From the NCBI RefSeq assembly GCF_042453785.1, contig NC_091661.1, positions 25,411,501-25,475,500 on the forward strand: a stretch of 64,000 nt of DNA, in the 5' to 3' direction. The notes beneath the pieces were generated by a model. It saw nothing but the letters and a program-made list of their open reading frames with translations. It was not told the origin of the DNA and ran no database searches. This DNA is from Malus domestica. Lineage: Eukaryota; Streptophyta; Magnoliopsida; Rosales; Rosaceae. This document shows positions 23,254 through 34,713 of the stretch, piece after piece. How positions within the stretch are numbered: position 1 is the stretch's first letter; the number at the start of each line of letters is the position of its first letter. The position numbers and the translations under genes were made by a program.

Positions 23254-24443
23254 TGTGACAGTCCGTCCCGAAATATATTTTCGATAGCATGAAATGACTA
23301 TTTTGCCCTTGAGTGTTGGGTTGTGATTGTGTGAAATGAACTTAGGTTGTGGACCAATTCATTTTCTTCCTAAGTTGTTGGACCCAATTGGAAGTTAGAT
23401 TGTTTTGTTTGTTTTGTTGGCCTGCAACATGGACCACACACTCACACTCTCCCGTTGACTCTCTCTCTTTCCTTCCTTCTCGGACTTCTTTCCATTTTGG
23501 TACAATTGTACGGACAAGCTTTCAACCAACCATTTCATGCATGGATCGAGGTTGTGGACATGATTTTCGTGTTCTTTGCAAGCTCAATAGTTGATTTATA
23601 CCCTTGGTTGGACGTGAGGACTCATAGAACTCAAGTTACCCGAACTCCGGTGAGGGGTAAATTTTCTCCAACATGATCGCGAAGGTTTTAGGTTGTTTTT
23701 AGACCTAAAAAGGTATTATTCTTGCTTTTCTAGCATGTTGGATCAATTTTGGAGTGGTTTTAACATTAGAACACTAGGGTTTATCAAGTTGCATGTTTGG
23801 CCGATTTTCACGAGATTTTTCTGGCGAATTTCCGTTGATTTTAGGACTTTGAAAGGTACGATCATGTCCTACTTGTTGAGGGCTTCATTTTGGTATAAAA
23901 TTTGTGAAATTTGGTGTAGAAATGAGAAAGATATTGAAGTTTAAAGTTTTTCCAGAATCCGGCAATAGCAGCGGTGGCCGGCGCCGGACTCCGACGAACC
24001 AAGGAAGAATGAGGAGAATATTCTATCAAAGTTGACGGAATATTCTAACGGCGTCAGGTATCTTTAACGGTATATTCTAAAATTTAACGGAATATTCCCT
24101 AACGACGTTAAGGAATCCGTCAGTGTGCCAAACACGTGCCTATGCGTGGGCGGCGAGTGTGGCTGTGCCTTGGCCGGCGCGTGAGAGCGCTTGTGGCATC
24201 CGAAATTTTTTCTAAAAATATGGGGTTGTTTGTGGGGTTGAGTAGGTCACGTTGGTATATTCAAATACCCCAATTGAGTATCATATGAAAAGTTACTACC
24301 TAATTTTGGTTATGTGCTTTAAAATAACGTTTATATAGTTGTTTCGCATATAGGTGAGACTTATCCTGAGGACGAGCGCAGTTAAGTGAGACTCGGGGGC
24401 TACGACCCTTCCACATATCAGTGAATGGGCTTTTGGTTTTTAG

Positions 24444-24476
<33 letters not shown>

Positions 24477-25550
24477 TTGGTATTTTTCCCATAAACTTTA
24501 ATTAAATGGTTTTATATGTTTAAATGCCATGTCAAATGCTCTCTATGTTTAATTGTGCAGTAGTATGGTTATATATATTATTGATCGATGTTGCGGACGC
24601 TCAGGTAAGCTTCAAGTGAGTATATTAATGGTAGTGATGGTGGTGAGTAATTGTGTTGAGATGTATTTAAAGATTGTTATCCTGCACCTTAGTGTTAGTC
24701 CTCCGCCTGAAGATAGGGTCTAGCCTTCACGTGATTGTTCACCTTCCGCACCACACGCTCACCTTGGATCCAAGGCAGGTGTCAGCCTGTCGTACAGACC
24801 ACTTTAGGTAGTTCCGACTTGTAGGTGATTTGTGATACTTCGCACAGCCTTCACGTGACCGTAGCACTTAAGCATATTTATTTACACACAGCCTATCGTA
24901 CAGACCACTTTAGGTGGTTCCGACTTGTGTGCAGAGGACTAGTTGATGAGTTCTAGATCCGGTCGTACAGGTCACGTTAAGTGACTCCGGCTGACGTACC
25001 ATCTCATATTGATTTATTTCACCTGACTTACTTATTTCCTTGCTGAGATATTTGACATGGCATGATTATGGATTTGCTATCTTAAACAGGGTTTTGAGAT
25101 ATATTTATATGCATGCTATTTTCTGGGAATTATACAGGTTTTATGACGAGGGGTTATTACTTTTGATAAGTGAAATGGTTTTGAAAAGCTTTGTTTTTGC
25201 CCACTCACACCTTATGTTTTGCGCTCTTCCAAGTTCTAGTTATGAGTGCTTGTTGGTGGCTTACAAGGAATTCACGGCAGCTCTGACAGATTATCACTAA
25301 TGTAGGACCATCTTTGGTATTGTGTAATTAATATTTGTCCTGCTGGACTACATTTATGCTACTTATGCTCTGATTATGTGTAATTATACCTACATACCAT
25401 ATTTGCACTTAGGTTTCCTTAGTGTAAATTAGTTAGCTTGGTTTTTATTCATTCAATTCCTTTATATCCTTATCATTTCCGCATTGTGTACATGACTACG
25501 TCAACCTCACGTGACGGCCAGCATACCTCGATCTAGGTCGGAGTGTGTCA
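23254..25550 (+). mobile_element. Solo LTR (2.3 kb) of a Ty3/gypsy-type element
   Basis: It starts TGTGACAGTCCGTCCCG and ends GGTCGGAGTGTGTCA, with a perfect 5-base TSD ACACA on both sides (23249-23253, 25551-25555). There is no internal coding region or second LTR, so recombination between LTRs probably removed the body. The length and wording match long LTRs common in Rosaceae. The open frames 23349-23944 and 25040-25300 lie inside the LTR and have no family motif. A TA/CA microsatellite is at 24448-24476 and a set of related palindromic repeats at 24790-25000. Confidence 0.85.
24785..24995 (+). repeat. Three repeats around GTACAGACCACTTTAGGTGGT
   Basis: GTCGTACAGACCACTTTAGG (24789), ATCGTACAGACCACTTTAGG (24895) and GTCGTACAGGTCACGTTAAG (24963) each continue into a GT(G/A)(G/A)(T/C)TCCG(A/G)CT ending. 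Each unit is partly self-complementary (ACCACTTTAGGTGGT). They lie inside the solo LTR. Confidence 0.8.
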
Positions 25551-25700
25551 ACACATATACAAAAGTAATTCATTTTGATCATAAAACGAAAATTTATATA
25601 CATACGTGTCAATTTTTTTTATATAAAAATGAATGACTTCTTACATATAAAGAACCAATCTTTTTCTAGTGCAACAAAGAATTAGTGAATATTATTTCAA

Positions 25701-26448
25701 GTGGAGAATATATTTTTCATCATCTCTACTGGCATAGCATATAGTATTAGTATATATAGATATATTTTCAGCATTTTAGCTAAAATAGTTTATGAGATTG
25801 GCATAAGTCATCACTTTGATCCTTGAGTTTTAAAATCGATAAAACTGGTCCTTGAGTTTGTCCACCATCAATCATTTTGGTCATTCAATGAAAATGTTTG
25901 TTTAAATAAGGATCAAGATAACAAATACCTTCCATTTAATGAACAATGAGTCAAAATGAGTTAACAAAAAGTAGGGGGTTTTGTGTCAATTTATCCTTAT
26001 TTAATGGAGGTTTATCACAGAAAGACCAAAATGATTGACAGTGAACAAACTTAGTGACCAATTCTATCAATTTTAAGTGGAGAATATATTTCTCATCATC
26101 TCTACTGGCATAGCATATAGTATTAGTATATAGATATATTTTCAGCATTTTAGCTAAAATAGTTTATGAGATTGGCATAAGTCCTCACTTTGGTCATTGA
26201 GATTTAAAATCAATAAAACTGGTCCCTGAGTTTGTCCACCATCAATCATTTTGGTCATTCCGTAAAAATGTTTGTTTAAATAAGGATCAAAATGACAAAT
26301 ACCCTCAATTTAATGAACAATGAGTCAAAATGAGTTAACAAAAAGTAGGGGTTTTATGTCAATTTATCCTTATTTAACGAATGTTTATCACAAAAATACC
26401 AAAATGATTGACGGTGAACAAACTCAATGACCAGTTCTATCGATTTTA
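25701..26448 (+). repeat. Tandem duplication of a 376-bp unit holding a foldback element
   Basis: GTGGAGAATATATTT..GATTGGCATAAGTC starts at 25701 and again at 26077. The copies differ by scattered substitutions and a two-base TA loss. Each unit contains the arms CAATCATTTTGGTCATT and, reversed, GACCAAAATGATTGA, so each folds into a hairpin related to the element at 57060-57375. Confidence 0.85.
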
Positions 26449-26968
26449 AATCTCAAAAACTAAAGTAATGAATTATACCAATGTCAAAGACCAGAGTGAG
26501 AACTTGTACCAATTCCAAAGAAATTTTGACTAAAAAGCCTATATTTTCTTATGGTTAATCTCAGTTTATTACCCTAAAGTTTATTGGTTTTCAACATTTG
26601 GCACATAAAGTTTTTTTCATCTCAGAGTGGTATATAAAGTTATAATTTTGGGACACTTTCATACATCCATTAAGGTTGCTGTTAAATTTGTCGTTAATTG
26701 ATAACGTGGCATCCACGTGAACAATGATTGAACGCCACGTGGGTATTAAACAAAATTAAAAAAAAAACTTTTGGTCTTCTCCCTCACCTCTTATGACCCT
26801 CATCCCTCCCTTCTCTAATTTGCACCCACCCTTCCTCCTCCCTCTTTACGCTAGTCAATCAAAAGTCGGATACTGAAACGCCTTGTCGTTTAACATCCAC
26901 CCTCGTCTACTTTTTTGTTTCTTCTTCTCCTCCCAAATCTCTCTTTCTTCTTCTCATAGTTCAATGCC

Positions 26969-27250
26969 ATGGCATTCCCGCTCGCCGTTGACCACCACAA
27001 CCCTAACCCTAACCCTAACCACCTCCACCTTGAATCCCTCCCTCTTATAGACCTCGACATCCTCTCTCAATCAGGCCTCTACTCTCTCTCCTTCACCTCA
27101 TCCTCATCCTCTTCTCAATCCCACCCCACCCGCCACTTTGACGATGACGTATTGATCCCCAAAATCGACTGTTCTGTCTTCAATGAATCCACCATTCCCC
27201 CTCCCTCTCGAAGTCCACATTCTCCTAAACCCTATCAGGCTCCAGATCTC
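26969..27250 (+). pseudogene. Captured fragment, MBD8-like N-terminus
   Basis: The frame from ATG 26969 reads HLESLPLIDLDILSQSGLYS..DDDVLIPKIDCSVFNES, close to the N-terminal wording of plant methyl-CpG-binding domain protein 8-like proteins as I remember it (SLPxIDLRxLSQSELYSLSL, DDVVIPKIDRSVFNESAG). The MBD domain itself is absent. The frame runs on into the V-ATPase piece in the wrong frame and stops at 27286. It is an exon fragment inside the Pack-MULE; the parent identity is moderately sure. Confidence 0.6.
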
Positions 27251-27612
27251 CTTCTGCACCCACATCACCGTTCTTCGGGTTCCTAGGCGTTGCCGCGACG
27301 CTCATCTTCTCTTGTATGTTCCGATTCGACCCAGATCTAAGCGCATAGGGTTTGGTCCGGACAGATATAGGGATTTTGATCAGATTTTGTGTGTTTTGCA
27401 GGTATGGGAGCGGCGTATGGGACAACAAAGAGCAGAGTAGGAGTGGCATCGATGAGAGTGACAAGGCTGGGGCTAGTGAAGAAGTCGATCGTGCTGGTGG
27501 TTATGGAGGGAGTGTTGAGTATTTACGAACTCATCATCGCCGTCATCATCAATACCGGTATCAACTCCAAGGCTAAGTCCTATTACCTTTTCGATGGCTA
27601 TGCTCATCTTTC
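27250..27612 (+). pseudogene. Captured fragment of V-ATPase subunit c (16 kDa proteolipid) with its intron
   Basis: 27244-27313 encodes SPSAPTSPFFGFLGVAATLI, then FS. A GTATGT..TTTTGCAG intron (27314-27401, 88 b) follows, and 27402-27612 encodes [20 protein letters not shown], then [20 protein letters not shown] and [11 protein letters not shown]. This is the start through the third membrane helix of the proton-pumping proteolipid. The fourth helix with the essential glutamate is missing, and several conserved residues are changed (for example AKSGVG to TKSRVG). Retention of the intron shows capture from genomic DNA and not from mRNA. Confidence 0.9.
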
Positions 27613-27969
27613 GATGAAGTGGGTGGAGTCGAAGAGGGAGGGGGAAGGGTGGGCGCATAGGAGAGAAAGGATGGGGGTCGGAAGGGGTGAGGGAAAAGAC
27701 CAAAAGTTTTTTAATTTTTTAATTTTTTAATTTTTTAATTAATTAATTTTTTTATTTTTTAATATTCACTTAACGTTCAATCATTGTCCATGTGGATGCC
27801 ACGTCATCAGTTAACGGTAAATTTAACAGCAACCTTAACGGATGTATGAAAGTGTCCCAAAATTATAACTTTATGTACCACTCTGGGGTGAAAAAAAAAT
27901 TTCATGTACCAAATGTTGAAAATCAATAAACTTTAGGGTAATAAACTGAAATTAACTCATTTTCTTATG

Positions 27970-29471
27970 TTTTCAAAGGAGGCATCTCAGTCAAAACATA
28001 CGCCCGTCTTATCAAACAAATTAACCTCTTTTTGACGTAATTAGTACATGACTGACTTCCACTTTATGACTAATAACGCAAGTAGTATACTATATGTGGA
28101 TGCAAATTTTCTCCGCTTCGATCTTGGACGATTTTGCACCTACAAAACAACTAGCACCTTAGGTTAAGGCCAAGAGCCTCACGCGCCCACGATGAATGGG
28201 GGGGGCTTTGGCCGAAGAACCTCCGATGCCAAAGTTAGAATTTTAGAGAGCAATAGTGTTTAGAATATTTGGGATTTTTTGTAAGAGAATTGGAACTAGT
28301 GTTTTGTGAAAATGGGACCCAATTTATAGGAGAGGAAATGGTGATTTATTTTGGGGGGTTATGGAGATAATGGGCTAGTTATTTTGGGGAGTTATGGAAA
28401 TAATTGGCTCGTTAATTAGCAAATAGTAATAACCTAATTAACTAGCTATTTGAATGTCATAAAAAGGGGGAGAAAATGGCAGCAACAAACAGAAAATAAA
28501 GGGCATGGCCGGCCCTAGTGGGGTTTTGGTTATAATTTGGAGGTTTAGTTGATAATTAAGGGATTGATTAGGTAATTAATCCCTTAATTAGTCAATTTTA
28601 GGAAATATGAAAGGAATAAGTATATTATTTAGCTAATTGATTAGCTAAATAATGAAATGGGAAATATATGAATAAATTAGGTTTTAAGTTGATACCTATT
28701 TTGGGTACTTTTGACTTGGTTGAAGGATAATTGTCTGCTGATTGCACGTAGGAATCCCGGTATACCTCAAGGGTAGTTTTGTCTTTTTTTGTCAAAAATC
28801 CACGTGTCGCCTTGTGGTTATTTTTTGCTCTACACTATAAATAAAGGCAATCTACTTAATTAAACTAGTCTATTAGTCATGGTCCACCAAATATATAAGA
28901 GAACCTATGTAACGGTTTTCATATCTATATTAACCAAAAGATGAACAAATTATTGGAGAGAGGTTATGGGAAATTGGTCTACCTACTACCATACGATATA
29001 GTGTTAGTTGTCTCTATTCGGTTGCGAAAGGTCTCAATTCCGAGTTTTATGGATAAGTAAGACAATATATATTGCAACGAGTTTGAAATATAATTATGAG
29101 TAAATCAATTAGAATGATGTGATTTTATTATGATGACCTGATGCGACATATCGTTCGTGCATAAGTAACCTAATTCATGCATGAATACTGGAAGTGAAAA
29201 GTCGCAAATTAAGTATGGTAGATATAATGATATATATATATATATATATATATATGTACGTAACTAATAGTGTAACTTGAAGAGAAATACAGTGGGATTT
29301 CCTTCAACCTAGAGAAACAAAAACTAGGTGCTCAAGTGAGGAGAAATTTTTCAGTGTGCTGGTAACACGGTCTGATACACTAAATGCCATAAATACAATT
29401 AACAAACATATTCTATGTAAAAATTGACAAATATTTTATTTGGTTGAAAAATTGTCGACGTGAGGTGCGAG
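27970..29471. other. Gene-free interval
   Basis: AT-rich DNA without recognisable genes. A TA microsatellite lies at 29227-29256. 28190-28700 has the look of decayed LTR DNA but no ends were found. Confidence 0.5.
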
Positions 29472-30399
29472 TAGGGATGGGCAACGGTTATGGTGGGCGG
29501 ATAATCATGATTATTTACCCATAACCGTTTATGTTCATACCCGCATAACCGTTTACCCGTTGGGTAATTGCATAAACGGTTATACCCATAACCATAACCG
29601 TTTATAAACGGTTATCCATACCCATAACCATGTACCAATTTAACCATAACCATTTACCCATTTAACCATAACCATAACTATTTACCCGTTTACCCGTTTT
29701 TGAGCCCGTTTATCCTTTTTTTACCCATTTATCATTTTTTCACCCGTCTACATGTTTTTTTTAACAACTTGAAAATTACAAAAGAAAAATTTGTCATAAT
29801 TTTTGTTTTCTGATAATTAAACACCATTATAAGTACATTTTAGCATGCATTTCTCTATTTTAATCATTTAAATCCTCATACAATTCTAATAATTGAAATA
29901 ATAGTTCACGCCTATTTCATATTTCTTGGAGAGAAATGCGACTTTCAATTATTGTAAAATAATAGTTTACGCCTATTATATTATTTCAATTATGGTAAAA
30001 AAGCGAAGTTGGGGAAGCTTTGAATCCGAACTTGGCAACGTGCGGAAATATAATTGAAGTTTGGCTCTGTTGGTTGGGGTCGCAGGTCGCTGGGAAGGAG
30101 AGGAGAGAGAGAGAGCCTGCTTCTAAAACCCCTCAAAATCCATAATTTTTTATTATTTTTACATATATTAAATTAAATGAATAAATGGATATTTGTATAA
30201 CCGCGGGTAATACCCATAAACGATGGATATCCGTTATAACCGCAAGTAATACCCATAATCGTCCATTTAAATTTCATGGATAAACAGTTATACCCATAAC
30301 CGTTTGTTCGTCTAAACGGTTATCCATAACTATAACCGTGAATTTTAAATGGACAGATAATCGCGGTTATTCAAACCCATGAATACTTTACCCATCCCA
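29472..30399. mobile_element. Non-autonomous hAT element (about 930 bp)
   Basis: The ends TAGGGATGGGCAA and, reversed, TGGGATGGGTAAA are inverted repeats. GGTGCGAG flanks both ends (29464-29471, 30400-30407), an exact 8-base hAT TSD. Both subterminal zones are dense in ATAACCGTTT/AAACGGTTAT and TACCCATAACC motifs. The interior has no transposase. Confidence 0.88.
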
Positions 30400-31958
30400 G
30401 GTGCGAGTGAGTCGTTGTCCTCCTCATCAAGTTGGGGACTTAGAAATCGACAAGACTATGAACAAGCCAAGCCGTTTTCCTCCTCTTTATCACTATCTTA
30501 GAAAATTCCACAGAAATGGACAAAAACTGAAACCCAAAATTAAGTTCTTGAAAAAATTAGTGGCTGCAGATTCAAAACCTTCTGGTCGGCTAAGATCTTT
30601 AATTTCCAAGGGCTTTCTGCTTCCCGTATTTAGGGTTAGCCTTATCATCTAGTAAATTTTTCATTCACATTTTCTTGTGCGATATTGGAATTTTATTAAG
30701 TTAGGAGAATGAGAATTTGAATTCAAAGTGTAGAAAAAGGATTACTGCTCTAGCTAGCCGACTTGCAAGACTCAATATCATTTGAACGGAGTAGGATTAT
30801 CTCCTATTTTTTTCCTCTTCTATTTGAACGGTCACAGTTCAACCACGTCGATATCTTATATTAATTTTTTATAGCGAGAAAAAGACAAAATAAGAGAATG
30901 TAAGAGGAGGGGATGAAAGGGAATAGAAAGAAGAGGTGAGAGAATCTTAATCCCATTTGAACCATCAAGTTAAGATAAATATGGGGATCTGTGACAATTC
31001 TTTTACACAATTTTTGACACACGTTTATGTAGGGCACACTCCATAATCTATTTTAACCATTCCAACTGATTATCTTTTAGAACAACATTCATAGATCATC
31101 CTTAAAAAAAAAATTAGATTAGACAAATCTAAAATCATTAAGACGTTCATTTGTAGTGAAGAAAATAGACGAATACGGTTCTACAAAGAAACCTTAAACT
31201 CTTAATCCCATGGTTATATGGTTTCAGCTTTCAATGATTTTGGGTAAACATTATCTTTGAGAAAAAATTTAAAAGATTGATATTTCAGATCGTTAAAATA
31301 CAATATTACGAAATGAGTCCTAAAAAAAACTTTGTCGAAAGTTATGCACAAAAAAATAGTATCACGGATCTGTTCTCATTATATATATATAATTACAAAT
31401 GTCATAATAAAATAATAAATGAATGTAGGAGTTGTAAAAGTCATGCAGTGTGTATGACATATGCATTGTATCTAGAGAAACGCCGTACAGAAAATATCAT
31501 GTTACTATACAGTTATGATTACTCTTATAATAATCGAGCTGATGGTGTGACTTGACCGTACAGATTCATGTATAAAATAATGAAATGATGCAAATCAAGG
31601 AAAAATATTGTTTTGTGAATCATGAGGCTGATAGGGTATCCGAATCATTTCTCTTCTTCATTTATGCCATTTTGGAATGTAGATGAAGGATACTTTGTAT
31701 TGGAAGTGAAAGTGAAATAGAGATGTGAAAAAGGAGAAAAATGATACACGAAAACCTTGCTTAGAATCCACGTTCTCTAGACTCACAAGTCCAAATCGAA
31801 TAAATTGTTATTCGTCTCTTCTTTTAAAATGTTTTTAATATAGTAAATAGTCATATCCAAGATAATCTCTCCCTATCAAATGAGGCTATATTGTTTCTAA
31901 CTTCATTAGTTTGGAGACAAAGACCCACCACAGTTACCACTTATTATATTCTTTTTAT

Positions 31959-32153
31959 GGGAATCATCTCCGAATCTCTTTCATCAAATACACCCAATCA
32001 ATGAATCTGTATATTTGAAATTTGATCCAATGACTAAAAACAGGGGGTCCCTTTAAAAGTTATAATAACTTTAGACGTTGAATCAAATTTTAAAGATCCG
32101 AATTCATTGATTGGATGAATTTGGTGGAAGAGATTCGGAGAGGATCCCTTTCT
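31959..32153. mobile_element. Foldback MITE, GGATCC-ended family
   Basis: GAATCATCTCCGAATCTCTT / AAGAGATTCGGAGAGGATCC ends; inner arms AAATTTGATCCAATGA / TTGAATCAAATTTT around an AAAGTTATAATAAC centre. Confidence 0.8.
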
Positions 32154-32220
32154 CTTTTTATGAGCAATTAATTACAAAAAAATTTTCCAGCTAATTTTTT
32201 TCCAGATTGTCTGCACTCAT

Positions 32221-32396
32221 GTTTGGGTGCCCTTCACATCCCCTCCTATTATGTGCGGTCACGGTTAAGCCACGTCAATATTTTATATTAATTTTTTTTA
32301 TAGAGATAATAAGACAAAAAGCAATAAGAATATAAAATGTTGACGTGGCTTGACCGTGACCGCATAAATAGAAGGGGATGGGAAGGACACCCAAAC
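32221..32396. mobile_element. Foldback MITE (176 bp)
   Basis: GTTTGGGTGCCCTTCACATC and, reversed from the right end, GTTTGGGTGTCCTTCCCATC. The inner arms GCGGTCACGGTTAAGCCACG / CGTGGCTTGACCGTGACCGC pair almost fully. Confidence 0.85.
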
Positions 32397-32747
32397 AGAA
32401 GGGCATACAATTTGTCTCCCTTGTTAAATGAGTACTCCACTCAAATTATGATTAAACATTTGATTAATTAATCTAATTGTGTCAGAAACCCTAAAGGGGA
32501 GCGCAAGAATAGTAAACAATTAACATAATCTGATTAGCGTTTAAGGGTTATCTACGTTGGGAACCTCAGTACGGACCCCATTTGCACCGGCAAGGCCATG
32601 CACCTAATCCATTTCAAGAATTAATATGCATATATGCTCTTCTTTTTCCAGAAGCCACTTTCATACTTGCATTATCATCAACGGTATATAATCATCGCAT
32701 GATTTCTCATCATATAACTAATCACGTCACGAAAGATGGAATTTAAA

Positions 32748-32945
32748 TTCTCTTTGGATCTCGTAATCTAGAACTGACGGACCATGTAATCCGGATCGTT
32801 CAAGAGAGAGAAAGAGATCTGAACCTTTGATTTTACGGAGTGATCAATGAGATGAATTAATAGAGACTGTAAAATTTGAAATAAGTGGTCCGGACTATTA
32901 AATCTGTTAACTCTGGATTGCGAGATCCAAAGAGATCTCGATTCT
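32748..32945. mobile_element. Candidate foldback MITE
   Basis: CTCTTTGGATCTCGTAATC at the left and GCGAGATCCAAAGAGATCTC at the right are complementary at the outer part. The middle is less symmetric. No TSD checked. Confidence 0.45.
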
Positions 32946-33238
32946 AAAAGATGCAGACAAATGAATTTCAACCGGCGAGCGGTGACACTAGATTCCGTGC
33001 GCGAGAAAGGTAGAAGAAAAAATTTGGGAAAATAAAGTTCATCTATTGAATTATTAAAAGGAAGATGCTCTTCTTGTAGTGCATGATATGCAGGGAACAT
33101 AAGTAGAAAGCTGTTTAGCTGCTTTAGAGGAGTTGGGGGACCATCTGATGCGGCTTTAGAGCAAATTAGGTGAACTTGTTCTCTTCATTTACCTCGAAAA
33201 TATTTCATTTATTTTTCAACAACTTAGGCCATCTCTAA

Positions 33239-34713
33239 GGCCATCTCCAACCGAAGGGTCCAGAGGGCCAGAGGGCCGAAAATAGCCCTAAAATCGTCTC
33301 CAACCGAGGGCTAGGCCAGAGGGCTCTGGAATCTGGGAGGGCCCCACGGGATCGGAGAGGGCTGGAGGGCTGGCTGCTTTCGGCCAGCCAGCCAGCCCCG
33401 GGGCTGGCTATTTTTTTTTTTAATGTTTCCTATTGCTGTCGGTTAAAATCGACAGCATTAAAGAGCTTTTTTTTTTTTTAAATAGTTCTACTATTAGTGT
33501 CGGTTATAACCGACACTAATAGTTTGAAATGTTTTTGAATGTAACGGCTAGTAGCCGTTGGATTATTAGGCCTCTCTTTTTTCTTTTTTCTTTTTTTTTT
33601 TAATGAATTTAAACTTCTTTTTTTCCCTTTTTTTTTCCTTTTCATATGAATCAAATTTTTTTTCATATTTTTTTTCCTATAACTTCTATTTCACAAAATT
33701 TGTTTCATATTTTTTTTCAATTCTATTTTTTTCGTATAACTTCCTAGGCCATTTATACAACATTAAATTGTAGTTTTTAAATAATAAATTATGTTTGGCC
33801 CTATGGCCCTTTGGCCCTCGGTTGGAGACGGTTTTTTGTGACAGGGCTAAAACGAGCCCTTTGGCCCTCTGGCCCTCGGTTGGAGACAGAGGCAAATATG
33901 GCCCTGTACTGTTCATTAAAATATTAATATCTTGGGGAATCTTGGAGGGCCAGAGGGCTCAAACGAGCCCTCTAGCCAGCCCTCGGTTGGAGATGGCCTA
34001 ACCGAGGGCTGGCCAGAGGGCACGTTTTAGCCCTCTGGCCCTCCAAGATTCTCCAAGATATTAATATTTTAATGAACAATACAGTGCCATATTTGCCTCC
34101 GTCTCCAACCGAGGGCCAAAGGGCCAGAGGGCTCGTTTTAGCCCTGTCACAAAAAACCGTCTCCAACCGAGGGCCAAAGGGCCATAGGGCCAAACATAAT
34201 TTATTATTAAAAACTACAACTAAAATGTTGTTTAAGTTTCATGTTGTATAATTTTTATGTTGGTTAATGTTATTTAATGTTGTTTCATATTGTTTAATGT
34301 TGTTTCATGTTACTTAATTTAATTTAATGTTGTATAATGGCTTAGGAAGTTATAGGAAAAAAAATAGAATTTAAAAAAAATATGAAACAAATTTTGTCAA
34401 ATAGAAGTTATAGGAAAAAAATGGAATTTAAAAAAAATAATAATAATGTAAAAAAAAATCAAATCAAATGCAACGGCTAGTAGCCGTTTCATTTGAATTT
34501 AAAAAAAAAAAATCCTGTCGGTTATAACCGACAGGAATACACCATTATTTAGTATATTAAATAATAGCATGTATTCCTGTCGGTTATAACCGACAGGAAT
34601 AACAAAACTATAAAAAAAAAAAAAAGCCAGTAGCCAGCCCTTTGGCCCTTTGAAATTCCGTGGGGCCCTCCCAGATTCCCGAGCCCTCTGGACCCTTCGG
34701 TTAGAGATGGCCT
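33239..34713. mobile_element. Long palindromic (foldback) element, about 1.5 kb
   Basis: The ends GGCCATCTCCAACCGAAGGG and CCCTTCGGTTAGAGATGGCC are complementary. The whole element folds on itself around 33997, so the frames at 33795-34001 (+) and 33972-34193 (-) are mirror copies. TAA stands at both borders, consistent with a 3-base TSD of the PIF/Harbinger type. The arms carry repeated CCAACCGAGGGC blocks and short perfect palindromes built on CGGTTATAACCG (33490-33520, 34516-34540, 34575-34600). No transposase is present. Confidence 0.8.

Larger units (their letters stand above)
26554..27956. mobile_element. Pack-MULE (Mutator-like) carrying captured gene fragments
   Basis: Long inverted repeats of about 235 bases (26554-26787 and, reversed, 27956-27700) begin GTTAAT(C/T)TCAGTTTATTACC and stay alignable to the CTTTTGGTCTTCTCCCTCACC block; the right copy has extra AATTTTTT repeats. 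ATTTTCTTATG occurs on both sides (26543-26553, 27959-27969), fitting the 9-11 base Mutator TSD. The interior is not transposase but two adjoining pieces of host genes (see next entries). Movement would need a MULE transposase from elsewhere. Confidence 0.88.
30408..33236. other. Gene-free interval rich in small MITEs
   Basis: No gene supported. It contains relatives of other repeats in the window: 30790-30960 (related to 32221-32396), 30985-31330 (related to 17748-18165), and the foldbacks listed at 31959, 32221 and 32748. Confidence 0.55.

Noticed and set aside
23349..23944. Three overlapping + strand frames
   Set aside because: They are inside the solo LTR and have no retroviral or host protein motif.
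24790..25000. Regularly spaced repeats as a possible CRISPR array
   Set aside because: Only three diverged repeats with unequal spacing in a plant LTR.
26995..27025. CCCTAA repeats resembling a telomere
   Set aside because: Only about four units, CCCTAA and not the plant CCCTAAA, and they code for an Asn-Pro run inside the captured MBD8-like fragment.
32768..33100. 110-residue - strand frame
   Set aside because: It overlaps a candidate MITE and has no motif or splice support.
33795..34193. Two similar 68-73 residue frames on opposite strands
   Set aside because: They are mirror products of the palindrome 33239-34713 and not a gene pair.
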